A DNA stretch of 38,972 nucleotides from Actinomycetota bacterium (GCA_003598015.1 QZKE01000093.1:1-38972), one strand, 5' to 3'. Positions 8,401 through 16,374 are shown, counted from the first letter of the stretch. Made by a program: numbers and translations. The notes: a model not told the origin generated them from the sequence alone.

Positions 8401-9539
8401 GAGGGTGCCGATACGACGGTATGTGCGCCGTAATCCGTGTTGCCTCCCAGGTAGAGATAGGAGGACGGGAACTGGTCCATGGCGTCCGAGCCCGTCTCGT
8501 TGTATTTCTGTACGGCGTTCACCTGTATGGTGTGCTCGAGGGCGGCCGGGTAATCCTGGTGAGCGGATGTGCTGTCCCCGGCGGAAGCGATCACCGCTAC
8601 GCCCCTGGAGTAGGCGTAATCCACGGCAGCCTGGGCGAGGGGGGTGTTGTTGACGCTGACCAGGGCTCCCTGTACCAACCAGGCGCCCGAGTCGACCGCA
8701 AATACCACTCCCTGGGCGAAATCGTTGATATCCACCACGAAGGAATCCCCCACCCTCACCGGCAGGAGCATGGCATTGGGGGCCGTCCCGGGGATGCCGC
8801 TCCCGTTATCGGCCTCCCCCGCCGACCACACACCGCCGGCGGTGCCATGGCCGTCATCGAGCTCGTCCCAGGGGTCGTTGTCGTCCTCGTGGAAATCCCA
8901 TCCGCAGATATCGTCGACGTAGCCGTTGCCGTCGCCGTCCTCCCCGTTGGAGAAATACCAGATGAGGTCCTGGGGATCCAGTACGCCGTTTCCGTTCAGA
9001 TCGGAGGCGCGGGGATCACCCTGGTAGTCGTCGACGTTGAACACCCCATCCTGGTTCTTGTCCCAGCGGTCGGCGCCCTCGGGCGGTGGGATCTCCCCGG
9101 CATTGAGACGGCACTTGCGCGCCAGTTCGTGCATGGCCGCCGCATCCTGCCACGCGATACCGGAGTCGAGCTCGGCGATGACCACGTCGGGCCTGCCCGT
9201 GGTGATGCTCCAGGCCTTATCCACGCCGGCGCCCATCACTCCCTCCAGCTCCTGGCGGTCGAGTTCGGGGTTGAAGAGGCCTATCATCGCCTGGTAGAGG
9301 GAGTTGCTCTCCCCACCGCTGTATTTCCAGAAGTCGCCGCTGGAGGGATCATAGTCGTCGGGAGTCTGAGAGCTGAAGCAGTAGTCCTCGTACTCGTAAG
9401 GGTCCTGTCCGGACGGAGGCTGAGGCCACGGCGTATCCGCCGCGGCGAACGTCCCGGAGAAAACGAGCAATATAACCAGCAGGAACGCACCCGTTGTGCT
9501 TGCCAGTGCGCCCTTTGCCATCCTGCGGCGCGTTCTCAT
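5490..9539 (-). CDS. Secreted subtilisin-like (S8) protease with FG-GAP-type repeats
   Basis: The 1349-residue protein has a signal peptide (hydrophobic about 15-33). The S8 domain (about 100-490) contains the catalytic candidates Asp125 (VVIAELDSGI), His231 (DDGHGTAGG) and Ser385 (GHSSGAAGRLAGIAAL). The usual oxyanion-hole Asn is Asp322 (VIASAGDST), and the Pro that normally follows the catalytic Ser is replaced by Gly. Between Asp125 and His231 an insertion of about 60 residues carries dockerin/EF-hand-like Asp-rich loops (DKNQDGVFNVDD, DLNGNGVLDPQD, DGDGNGYVDD) that probably bind calcium. Residues about 625-1190 contain seven FG-GAP/VCBS-like DxDxDG blades (near 637, 705, 795, 869, 984, 1116 and 1163), suggesting a seven-bladed propeller. 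A fibronectin-III-like domain ends the protein. It is monocistronic by position. It is probably an extracellular or cell-surface protease; activity is uncertain because of the oxyanion change. Confidence 0.9.
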   Translation of the reverse strand: MRTRRRMAKGALASTTGAFLLVILLVFSGTFAAADTPWPQPPSGQDPYEYEDYCFSSQTPDDYDPSSGDFWKYSGGESNSLYQAMIGLFNPELDRQELEGVMGAGVDKAWSITTGRPDVVIAELDSGIAWQDAAAMHELARKCRLNAGEIPPPEGADRWDKNQDGVFNVDDYQGDPRASDLNGNGVLDPQDLIWYFSNGEDGDGNGYVDDICGWDFHEDDNDPWDELDDGHGTAGGVWSAGEADNGSGIPGTAPNAMLLPVRVGDSFVVDINDFAQGVVFAVDSGAWLVQGALVSVNNTPLAQAAVDYAYSRGVAVIASAGDSTSAHQDYPAALEHTIQVNAVQKYNETGSDAMDQFPSSYLYLGGNTDYGAHTVVSAPSDGHSSGAAGRLAGIAALIYAAAENDVRRGEIWRYPGLETPLSANEVKQLISMTADDIDFSPGPGNISAGFLDLFVGPSQRFPSHSGWDPYFGYGRVNAYEALLAVDQGRIPPEAEISSPGWFELLNPGQVSLDITGRVAAVRADGYKYVVEWGPGWDPREGEWITLSETDYRYEPERGVLATLDLGQVYRKVLDSVDERGGAEDPNRYAFTVRIRVRDNAGNWGEDRKTMFCFDDPDAYAGAPLQVGSDISASPRFADLDDDGVSELIVATGEGLVHAYGADLNELPGWPVHATPLPLHEGSEGYASGAVNSKAYASINGTPAVGDLDHDGTLEVVAGDMQGRIYAWDGEGNLLPGYPVRSNPLYSVPDGADWWTEGVLPADWYASRFVPDRVHSLDRWNCLDKAFARGPVLCNLDGSPDGSLEIIAACMDQHVYAWHADGGPVEGWPVKLVDPARVASFDPLTHTCVFNDKENIPRGGNIAAAPSVADLDGDGDLEVICGSNEIYSGETMHVSTRTFSAGAFLSFIEALAGGAAARPNGAGNTRAYVLHHDGVAHGLEAGAQPPGDRVPSQAYLAGWPVRMAMAAPGVTPVVMEGAGGPAAIADVDGDGGMEIAVSAAAGSGYLLRLDGTSFLGSDENGLPLGLDGVTAGAAAGSADVPLMCAAAGGCFADLGTGSLAYIAPTMGLGRVVDMMLPASQTRSDDQLSAWNSMDGRQLAPFPVALNDTASFVTPGAADVDGDGSQEVLAGSSGYDLHAVNGTGGEPQGWPKFTGGWSAVTPAVGDLDGDGGREVVAGTREGWLFVWKTASSVGDMADWPEYGRDSRGTGCLDTDAVRPGRVIDLSAERLMDGEDPAGVKLTWTTPGDDGYRGFALTYEIRFLDRPIDGGNWKDAIPLEKGKPLPGEPGGVQEYIFTGFPFGAGLDGKDIYFVLQTRDEAGNLSALSPPAHVSLASRSETGAGPQQVDTSP

Positions 9540-9576
9540 CCTTTCCCCTTTGCTTCCCCCCTATTGTCAGATTCTC

Positions 9577-9610
9577 ATTATATATGCATGTATGCAGCCA
9601 TTACATTCAA
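9577..9610 (-). promoter_or_regulatory. Candidate promoter of the subtilase gene
   Basis: On the minus strand TATAAT lies at 9582-9577, about 38 bp before the start codon, and TTGAAT at 9610-9605. The 22-nt spacing between them is longer than ideal; an overlapping TATATA box a few bases upstream gives a better fit. Confidence 0.35.
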
Positions 9611-9642
9611 CGCGACACGGGCCCATGCATTACGCGGCCCCT

Positions 9643-10896
9643 TCAGGAAAGACGCTCGTAGTTGCTGCGGCGTTCCAGCCCTTCGATGCGAAAGAGCGGA
9701 TCTCCGCACGCCAGTTCCCTGCAATCCTCCACGGTAAGCCAGCTGTAGTAGACCGGCCGTACGTAGTCGGCGTCGTCTCCCTCTATTATACCCGCGGCGG
9801 GGCTGCGGGAACGCATATCCACGCCCAGTTCCGTATACTTGAAGACCCTCAACCAGGCGGTCACCCCCACCGTCTCCGGCCTCACCGCCCGGAAGAAGTC
9901 GAATATGTCGCGCAGCTCTTCCCGGCTCTCGCCCGGGAATCCCACCAGCAGATCTACGGCGACCCTTATGCCCTCCCGCTGCGCCAGGACCACGGCGCTC
10001 TGGAGGTCCATGAGCCCGTATGCCCCCGCGTAGAGGGATCGGGAATCGACGGACAGGGTCACCGATGCGGCCCCCGTCTCGGCCAGGAGGTGGAACAGCT
10101 TCTCATCGTGGGGCAGGGGTTTCATGTACAGGGACCAGGAGATGCCCAGCTCCGCCCCGGCCATGTGCTTGAGCAGCTCCTTCGCCGTGTCCAGGTCCTG
10201 GTTGAACTCGCAGTCGCAGAGGTGGAGCTCGCTGCAGCCCTTTACCCGCAGGCCGGCGAGTTCCTCCACCACGGCGCGCGGTTCCCGGCTCCTCCAGGGC
10301 AGGCCGGCCTCCACGCAGAAAGCGCAGGATGCCCGGCACCCCGTCTGGGTGGCGAAACCGGCGATCCCCCTCTTGCGCATGTAAGGCCCGTAGTCTATCC
10401 AGTGCCCCCTTGCCGGTACCTCGGCACGGTCGAAGGAATAACTCCACCCATCGAGCAGGCGAGGTGGGGCGGCACCCCGCTCGAGGTAGCGGAGAAGGGC
10501 GGGGAATGCCCTCTCGCCGGGGCCATATACGGCGAAATCGCAACCCGTGAATTCGGCCACCTCGCGCGGCCCCGCCAGGAAGGCGCTGCCTCCCGCAACC
10601 ACCCGCGCGCCGCACGCCCGCCGGCAAACCGATATGAGTTCGGCGGCCTCCTCCAGGAAGAAGACGTTGTCATGATAGAGGGAGGAGTCGACGTTGCGCA
10701 GGGAGAATCCCACCACCTCGGGCCCGAAGGACTCCAGCGCCTCGCCGAGGGCGGCCGCGGGATCCGCGGCAAAGGCGAGGTCGATGACCTCCACCTCGTG
10801 CTTCTCGCGATCCAGGTAATGCGCGATATACTCTATGCCCAGGGGTATGACGGGGGGCTCGAGATAGCGGTTGGGATTGACCAGGGCCACGCGCAA
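9643..10896 (-). CDS. B12-binding-domain radical SAM protein
   Basis: The 417-residue protein starts at TTG 10896, preceded by GGGAGGAGTAAGACT; the open frame upstream of this is arginine-rich read-through. Residues 1-130 look like a B12-binding (Rossmann-type) domain: MRVALVNPNR, GPEVVGFSLRNVDSS, ARVVAGGSAF, DFAVYGPGERAFP. The radical SAM core carries the cluster motif TGCRASCAFC (Cys187, Cys191, Cys194) and later strands such as LHLCDCEFNQD and VDLLVGFPGE. The family cleaves S-adenosylmethionine to start radical chemistry, often methylations or ring rearrangements. The N-terminal domain lacks an obvious DxHxxG cobalamin ligand, as in many relatives. It lies 79 bp downstream of an unknown cysteine-rich gene and is probably in its operon. 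The substrate cannot be inferred. Confidence 0.85.
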   Translation of the reverse strand: MRVALVNPNRYLEPPVIPLGIEYIAHYLDREKHEVEVIDLAFAADPAAALGEALESFGPEVVGFSLRNVDSSLYHDNVFFLEEAAELISVCRRACGARVVAGGSAFLAGPREVAEFTGCDFAVYGPGERAFPALLRYLERGAAPPRLLDGWSYSFDRAEVPARGHWIDYGPYMRKRGIAGFATQTGCRASCAFCVEAGLPWRSREPRAVVEELAGLRVKGCSELHLCDCEFNQDLDTAKELLKHMAGAELGISWSLYMKPLPHDEKLFHLLAETGAASVTLSVDSRSLYAGAYGLMDLQSAVVLAQREGIRVAVDLLVGFPGESREELRDIFDFFRAVRPETVGVTAWLRVFKYTELGVDMRSRSPAAGIIEGDDADYVRPVYYSWLTVEDCRELACGDPLFRIEGLERRSNYERLS

Positions 10897-10975
10897 AAGT
10901 CTTACTCCTCCCAATGATGGATTCACACGCGAGAAGTACCGGTGGCCGTGGAGCCTTTGCGCTTCTATACGGGCT

Positions 10976-12025
10976 TCAGGACGGCTCGAAGGCCAGGCGC
11001 AGGGTGTCGCCCGAACCTGCCCTGCTCGTGATACGCAGGGATCCCTCCGCCGCCGCCTCCAGCATCCCCCATACCCTGCCCGCCACGAGAACCTCGTTGT
11101 ACGGGTTCTCCACGTTGAACGAGCTTCCTCTATCCCCTGCCGGGACCCCCACGACCTTCCCCCATCCGCGGAAGGGGAAGCCCTCCAGCTCATCCTCCAG
11201 CCGCGGTCCTCCGGCCCGTTCCCCGTACAGGGTCCGGGAATACTCCCGGGCGATGTCCACCATCTTCTCCTCGATATCCTCTCCCAGCTCTCCTACGAGC
11301 ATCCCGAGCACCGCGGTGATACCCCGGGTGTTGTTGAAACAATAGCGCCTGCCGGAAGACCTCTCCTCTATCCTGCACCGCTCCCTGTCCCAGGCGAACA
11401 GCTCCGAGACCCCGCGGGGAGCCCCGCAGGCCTCGCAGCGCTCGCACGCCAGCTCCTCCGCACCGGGCTCGACACCGTAGCCTATCCCCTCGTCTATGCG
11501 CCCGCTCGTCGCCGCGTATCCGTGGTCGGGGGTTACGGTCATGATACCCTCCTCCCCATCCCCTTCCCAAACGGCGCGATGCTCGCGTCCCGTCACCGCG
11601 TCCGCCACCCCGGCGACGTCGCCGCAGAGCAGGGGCACGGAGTAAGGGTACTTTACATGGATGACCATGCCCTCGGGGCGGATACTCTTGAACTCCACGA
11701 TAGCGACACCCCAGATGCTTATGGGATAGAGCATCATGCGGTAGAGCTCTTCGTCAGGAGGGATTTTCCCTCCCGAGGCCTCATGCATCTTGCCTATCAT
11801 CGCGCCCATATACTCCTTTGCATCGTGGTATTTACCGCTCGCGACGATATCGCTGATATCGTAGTCAAGGTACTCCGACAGGGAGCGGAAGAGGCAGTTC
11901 AGCTCGTCCACGTCGAAGAAGGTGCCCTTGATGTAGGGCGGATGCCTCCCGGTGATGGTACCGTCCGCATACCAGATGTTCCCCCTGGTTATCCCGTGCG
12001 GGACACCGCAGTCCTCACAGTACAA
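10976..12025 (-). CDS. Unknown protein made of a duplicated Cys-pair unit
   Basis: The 349-residue product starts at a TTG directly after GGGGGTGAAGGGGA. I do not recognise the family. It is a tandem duplication of a unit of about 150-170 residues. Each copy opens with a Cys pair (YCEDCGVPHG at 2-10; CERCEACGAPRG at 194-205), then a Trp- and Arg-containing strand region, then a helical stretch (LNCLFRSLSEYLDYDISDIV; GITAVLGMLVGELGEDIEE). Each closes with a WG..V ... PY.. L..G.V.G beta segment (about 105-145 and 288-325). The paired cysteines suggest metal or cluster binding. There is no signal peptide or membrane helix. It precedes the radical SAM gene in the same direction, so the two may act together. 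Confidence 0.7.
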   Translation of the reverse strand: MYCEDCGVPHGITRGNIWYADGTITGRHPPYIKGTFFDVDELNCLFRSLSEYLDYDISDIVASGKYHDAKEYMGAMIGKMHEASGGKIPPDEELYRMMLYPISIWGVAIVEFKSIRPEGMVIHVKYPYSVPLLCGDVAGVADAVTGREHRAVWEGDGEEGIMTVTPDHGYAATSGRIDEGIGYGVEPGAEELACERCEACGAPRGVSELFAWDRERCRIEERSSGRRYCFNNTRGITAVLGMLVGELGEDIEEKMVDIAREYSRTLYGERAGGPRLEDELEGFPFRGWGKVVGVPAGDRGSSFNVENPYNEVLVAGRVWGMLEAAAEGSLRITSRAGSGDTLRLAFEPS

Positions 12026-12150
12026 TCCCCTTCACCCCCTTTGAGGCATCCTTCATCCCCGGCGACGCTGTCATGCACTTACATACCCTTGAGCCGTGCG
12101 GCCTAAACGCCCGAGCGAGGTCAATTCTTATTATCCATTATCTCACCGCT

Positions 12151-12323
12151 CAGAGTAGGGGTCAGGTCTTTCATTTTGCATTCCGCAGTATGTCTGTTGT
12201 TTCAGGAGTTATCAGGTACTCGGGCAGAGTAGGGGTCAGGTCTTTCATTTTGCATTCCGCAGTATGTCTGTTGTTTCAGGAGTTATCAGGTACTCGGGTA
12301 TGCAAAATGAAAGACCTGACCCC
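12151..12323. repeat. 74-bp perfect tandem duplication plus inverted 23-mer (REP/MITE-like)
   Basis: A 74-bp unit at 12151-12224 is repeated without change at 12225-12298. Within each unit GGGGTCAGGTCTTTCATTTT plus GCA (12158-12180, 12232-12254) is the exact reverse complement of 12301-12323. The array can therefore fold into alternative long hairpins. Palindromes with GGGGTCA...TGACCCC ends are typical of mobile repeats mobilised by REP-associated tyrosine (Y1) transposases; no transposase is present here. The array fills the gap between the unknown cysteine-pair gene and the end of the short PAS gene. The first part of the gap, 12026-12150, shows nothing recognisable. Confidence 0.85.
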
Positions 12324-12355
12324 CATACCGGTCCGCGGCCGGATCCCCCGGGGTC

Positions 12356-13282
12356 TCAAGAGCCGCGATAGTAGTGGATGTTCTTGCGGATCATGGCGCG
12401 GAAGCTCTCCTCGGAACGCTTGCGCGCCTCATCCGCATGCTTGCGCTCGGTTATCTCGGTCATGATGCCGATGAGCCCCGCCGCCCGCCCGTCCTCCTCG
12501 AAGGGGCGGCTGGACGTCTGTACGTAGAGCAGGCTCCCGTCCTTGTCTATAACCCTGAATTCGTGGGGCTCCAAGATACCGTTCAGCGTTCTCTGGAAGC
12601 TCTCCAGCAACCCGGGCAGGTCATCGGGGTGGATGAACCTCATGAACGGCTGGCCCACGAGTTCCCCAGCCTCGTATTGCGTGATCCTCTCTATGGTCGG
12701 GCTGATATAGAGCACTGTGCCCTGGGTGTCGACGGTGAAGACGACGTCGTTCAGGTTCTCCACCAGGAAGCGGTATCTCTCCTCCGACTTCCTCAACTCG
12801 TCCTCGATCTCGCGGAACTGGGTGATGTCCCGGATATTGATGACGATGCCCCGTATCGCCGGGTTTTCGAGGAGGTTCGTGGCGACCGCTTCCGCTATGA
12901 ACCACGTGCCGTCCTTACGCTTGGAGCGGTATTCGACGTGTTCGATGTGGCCGGGTTTTGAAAGCCCCGCGCTGAACTTCTCCACGATCTCGGAAAGGTC
13001 GTCGGGGTGAACGAATTCGAAGGGGTTCCTGCTCGCCAGCTCCTCCGCCTCGTATCCGGTCATGCGCTGCGCGGCCGGGCTCACGTAGCGCATGGAGCCA
13101 TCGGCGTTGAGGACGAGGATGAGATCGTGGGCGTTCTCCACCAGCATGCGGAAGTAATCGCTCTCATTCGGCGGTTGATCGTCCTTCGCGTGGTGTGCCT
13201 CGACGGACTCCAACTCCGCTATGCGCTGGCGCAGCTCCTCCAGCTCCTGCAATATCTGTGCGTCGGTTCTTTGGGCGTCCAT
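12356..13282 (-). CDS. Double-PAS protein lacking an output domain
   Basis: The 308-residue protein starts at an ATG (13282) that lies just downstream of a TATAAT box, which is why longer starts were rejected. A short coiled coil (about 5-30, ILQELEELRQRIAELE) precedes two PAS domains (about 40-160 and 170-290), each with the typical FVHPDDL / FIHPDDL turn and a C-terminal D-I-T linker. The sequence ends soon after the second PAS, inside what looks like the start of a third (KRSEESFRAMIRKN). No kinase, GGDEF or other output follows. The two PAS domains closely resemble the third and fourth PAS of the large sensor kinase at 23330-26989. The protein may be a truncated kinase, cut short near the palindromic repeats 33 bp downstream, or a free PAS adaptor. 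Confidence 0.8.
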   Translation of the reverse strand: MDAQRTDAQILQELEELRQRIAELESVEAHHAKDDQPPNESDYFRMLVENAHDLILVLNADGSMRYVSPAAQRMTGYEAEELASRNPFEFVHPDDLSEIVEKFSAGLSKPGHIEHVEYRSKRKDGTWFIAEAVATNLLENPAIRGIVINIRDITQFREIEDELRKSEERYRFLVENLNDVVFTVDTQGTVLYISPTIERITQYEAGELVGQPFMRFIHPDDLPGLLESFQRTLNGILEPHEFRVIDKDGSLLYVQTSSRPFEEDGRAAGLIGIMTEITERKHADEARKRSEESFRAMIRKNIHYYRGS

Positions 13283-13324
13283 AAGCACCGTTCTTCGAGC
13301 ATCAAAAAAATCCCACCCGGATAC

Positions 13325-13330
13325 ATTATA
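13325..13330 (-). promoter_or_regulatory. Candidate -10 box of the PAS gene
   Basis: TATAAT on the minus strand at 13330-13325 lies about 43 bp upstream of the chosen ATG. No convincing -35 is seen. Confidence 0.4.
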
Positions 13331-13446
13331 AATATCGGAAATCCTCCCGTATGCTTTACGACTAATTTGCAGATGCATCGTAGATGCAACTGACGGGTCC
13401 GGGCACGGGACCAATGCGGCGCCGCGGCGCGCGCGCATACGCCGAA

Positions 13447-13470
13447 GGGCGGGGGCCGCGGCCCCCGCCC
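13447..13470. terminator. 24-bp perfect GC palindrome after the propeller/repeat gene
   Basis: A perfect self-complementary sequence of G and C (13447-13470, centred on CCGCGG) lies 26 bp past the stop of the minus-strand gene ending at 13496. It would form a very stable hairpin, but no T run follows on the minus strand. It is a likely terminator or mRNA 3'-end stabiliser. Nothing else is recognised between 13331 and 13495. Confidence 0.5.
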
Positions 13471-13495
13471 CCGCCAGGCTTCCTTCAATCCCGTT

Positions 13496-15973
13496 TCAAG
13501 GTTTATAGCCGATGGAGTCGGTGCCCAGGTATCGGACGGCGTCCGGGTGCGGTCTCCAGTACACCGCCCGCTCGCAGATGATGTTGCCGCCGGCCGTGGA
13601 GGTCACCTTGGTCGAGACATCGTCGGTGTCGACCCAGCTGTCCACCAGGTAGGACTTGCGGGAGAACGCGGGTATGGTGTCCACCGGACCCTGCACCTCT
13701 CCGCCGCCGGTCTGGAACTTCATGTCGATGGTTACGGGGACCGAGTTGGGATTCTGCACCAGCACCCAGGTTTCGAAGCCGCTCGCCGTGGCCCCCTCCG
13801 CCAGGAACCATTCCAGCCCTCCCACCGTAGTCCCGATGGAGTCGTGGCCCAGCAGGCGCAGGCCGGGGGAAGTAGGCGACTCGTACATGGCCCGCTCGCA
13901 GATGACCGCTCCCCCCGTGGAGCTGACCCGGGTGGACACGTCGTAGGTGTCGGTCCAGGCATCCACCAGGTAGGATTTACGCGACCGTGCGGGGATGCCG
14001 TCCACCGGACCCTGCACCTCGCCCGCATTCGTCTGGAATTTCATGTCGATGTTCACCGCCGTGTCGTTGGGATTCTGCACCAGCACCCAGGTCTCGAAGC
14101 CGCCGGCCGTGGCGCCCTCCGCCAGGTACCAGGTGTAGGCGGGGCTGACCACGCCGATGGAGTCGTGGCCCACCTGCCGGGTGGTATAGCCGTCGGGGGT
14201 GAAGTAGACCGCCCGTTCGCACACCACGTCCCCCATGTAGGAGTCGACGCGGGTGGAGACGTCGAAGGTATCGACGTAGGCATCGACCAGCCACGACTTC
14301 CTCGTGAAGCCCGGAAGCGTTTCCTGGGGCCCCTGCACCTCGCCCGTATCCGTCTGAAACTTCACATCCACGTTCACCGGACCGGGGTTGGGGTTCTGCA
14401 CCAGCACCCAGGTCTCGAAGCCGCCCTTCGTGGCGCCCTCCGCCATGTACCAGGTGGAGGCGGGATTGACCACGCCGATGGAGTCGTGGCCGACGCTGCG
14501 CACCGTGGACCCCTCCGGGGTCCAGTACATGGCGCGCTCGCAGACGACGTCGCTGTCCGCCGCCACCATGGTGGAGACGTCGAAGGTATCCACGTAGGTG
14601 TCCACGAGATAGGAACGGCGGGAATTGCCGGGGATGGTGTCCACCGGCCCCGGCATGAGGCCCGCACCCGTCTGGAAGGAGAGGGTTACGTTGACCGGCG
14701 TGGGGTTGGGATTCTGCACCAGCACCCAGGTCTCGAAGCCGCCCGCCGTGGCGCCCTCCGCCAGGTACCAGGTGGTGGAGGAGTCGAAGGAATACAGCTG
14801 GCAGCCTGCGATCTGATTGGTGGTCCCCGCGTAGAGGCGGTTGCTGAAAGTGGCAAGGCTGATATTGACGGTGTTGTTCGCATCCCCGAAACCGGGGCCG
14901 GTGGGGGTACCGGCCGCTCCCCCGCCCACTTCCCGCTTCCAACCGTTGGCGTCGAGGCTCCACAACTCGCAGCCCCCCATGTTGGCCGTACCCGCGAAGA
15001 GCTTGGAGTCGTAGGCGTGCATGGGCCTGATAGCGAAGTTGGCGGGATTTCCGAAGCCGGGTCCAATAACGGCTGAGGGCAGTGCCCCCACCACCTGGAC
15101 CCAGGCGGTGCCGTCGTAGGCCCAGACCTCGCACCCTCCCCCGTTCTGCGTCCCCGCGAAGAGCATGCCCGCATATGCCGCCATGCCCATGGCCGCCGTG
15201 TTCGCGGCATTGCCGAAGCCCGGCCCCACGGGCGCCGCGCCCCCCACCACGGGGATCCATGTGGTGCCGTCGAAGCGCCACACCTCGCAACCGGTGACGC
15301 CGTTCTCCGTTCCCGCGTACATGAAAGGCCCGTACCCCACCAGGCTGCGTGTGGTGTTGTTATTGGCGCTGCCGAATCCGGCGGGCATGGGGGAGGTGCC
15401 TCCCACCACCGGGGCCCAGTTGGTGCCGTCATAGCGCCATAACTCGCAGCCGTTGGGATTGTTGCGCGTGCCCACGTAGAGCTCGAGGCCGTACACGCAC
15501 ATGTTCATGGCGTCTATGTTGGGATTGCCGAAGCCCGCGGGCACGGGGGAGGCGCCCCCCACCACCGGGGTCCAGGCGTTGCCGTCGTAGCGCCAGACCT
15601 CGCACAATCCTCCCAGGGTACCCGTGCCCACGTAGAGACAGTCGCCGTACACGGCCATGCAGGCCGCGGCGACGTTGGCGGCGTTCCCGAACCCCGCGGC
15701 CACCGGCCCTCCCAGGCCCACCTCCAGGTTCCAGGCATCGCCGTCGAAAGCGTAGATCTCGAGGCCGTTGAATATGTTCACCGTCCCGATGAAGAGCTTG
15801 GACTGGTACACTGCCTGGGACCAGGCCTGTGTATTGTTGGGGTTCCCCAAACCCCCCGTGGCCTCCTGTCTCCAGGTCCCCAGGGCGAGCGCCGGGCCGG
15901 CCGCCGCGAGGATGGCGACGACCAGCCCGGCGGTCAGGGCCAATACACATGCAAGGGTTTTCCTCCGCAACAT
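13496..15973 (-). CDS. Secreted seven-repeat propeller protein with four 'WYLAEG' surface repeats
   Basis: The 825-residue protein starts at ATG 15973, preceded by GGGAGGTGGATTC. A signal peptide covers about 1-31. Residues about 33-398 hold seven repeats of about 53 residues, each with a G(F/L)G(N/S/D)xxN motif (near 41, 94, 147, 199, 252, 306 and 361) followed by LYVGT/LFAGT and a CE(V/L)W strand. This suggests a seven-bladed beta propeller. Residues about 400-825 hold four repeats of about 107 residues, each beginning TWYLAEGATAGGFETWVL or close to it and ending with VCERAMY...GHDSIG. The second type resembles repeats common in secreted actinobacterial proteins (DUF5719-like). No catalytic motif is seen. 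A surface binding or adhesion role is likely but inferred. Confidence 0.85.
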   Translation of the reverse strand: MLRRKTLACVLALTAGLVVAILAAAGPALALGTWRQEATGGLGNPNNTQAWSQAVYQSKLFIGTVNIFNGLEIYAFDGDAWNLEVGLGGPVAAGFGNAANVAAACMAVYGDCLYVGTGTLGGLCEVWRYDGNAWTPVVGGASPVPAGFGNPNIDAMNMCVYGLELYVGTRNNPNGCELWRYDGTNWAPVVGGTSPMPAGFGSANNNTTRSLVGYGPFMYAGTENGVTGCEVWRFDGTTWIPVVGGAAPVGPGFGNAANTAAMGMAAYAGMLFAGTQNGGGCEVWAYDGTAWVQVVGALPSAVIGPGFGNPANFAIRPMHAYDSKLFAGTANMGGCELWSLDANGWKREVGGGAAGTPTGPGFGDANNTVNISLATFSNRLYAGTTNQIAGCQLYSFDSSTTWYLAEGATAGGFETWVLVQNPNPTPVNVTLSFQTGAGLMPGPVDTIPGNSRRSYLVDTYVDTFDVSTMVAADSDVVCERAMYWTPEGSTVRSVGHDSIGVVNPASTWYMAEGATKGGFETWVLVQNPNPGPVNVDVKFQTDTGEVQGPQETLPGFTRKSWLVDAYVDTFDVSTRVDSYMGDVVCERAVYFTPDGYTTRQVGHDSIGVVSPAYTWYLAEGATAGGFETWVLVQNPNDTAVNIDMKFQTNAGEVQGPVDGIPARSRKSYLVDAWTDTYDVSTRVSSTGGAVICERAMYESPTSPGLRLLGHDSIGTTVGGLEWFLAEGATASGFETWVLVQNPNSVPVTIDMKFQTGGGEVQGPVDTIPAFSRKSYLVDSWVDTDDVSTKVTSTAGGNIICERAVYWRPHPDAVRYLGTDSIGYKP

Positions 15974-16374
15974 CACGAATCCACCTCCCGAAATCCTGTC
16001 TGCACAGCCCGATATATCCACTCGAAGGCGGCGGAGAAGCACTCTCGTTCCGTGCGCCGCCGCGACACGGCCTTCTACCCTTTATTTCTACCCCCGCCAA
16101 ACCGCTCCTTCATGCCGCTCCACGGCGGCCACGGCATCGCATCCGGTCCGGGTTACAGCCTGCCCACGTTTTCTCCATCACCTACAACGACCATGTATGC
16201 GCCGCCATCTACAGTAGATATCACTACTTACACAAAGACGTGGGAGGGTTTGAGCACAGCTCGATCACCGCTTTCGCCGGCCCCCCTTCCGGCGAGGGAC
16301 CGGTGCCATAGGATTAAACGGTTGCTCTCGCGGATATATCACGTATCCGGTCGCACGGGAAGGCCGCACCGGCG
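15974..16374. other. Intergenic region, about 400 bp
   Basis: No supportable gene lies here; the overlapping open frames are GC-driven and lack ribosome-binding sites and recognisable motifs. The part nearest 15973 must contain the promoter and 5' leader of the propeller gene. Small inverted repeats occur (for example GTGCGCCGCCGCGACAC near 16054), but I recognise no riboswitch consensus. Confidence 0.5.

Noticed and set aside
8421-9737. Plus-strand frame opposite the subtilase start
   Set aside because: It overlaps the subtilase catalytic region and its promoter; low-complexity Val/His composition is typical of an antisense shadow.
13547-15076. Open frame of 509 codons opposite the propeller/repeat gene
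   Set aside because: The repeats seen in it are shadows of the real protein repeats; there is no signal peptide or known motif.
15974-16374. Riboswitch in the leader of the propeller gene
   Set aside because: I looked for c-di-GMP, cobalamin and similar conserved cores on the minus strand and found no convincing consensus.
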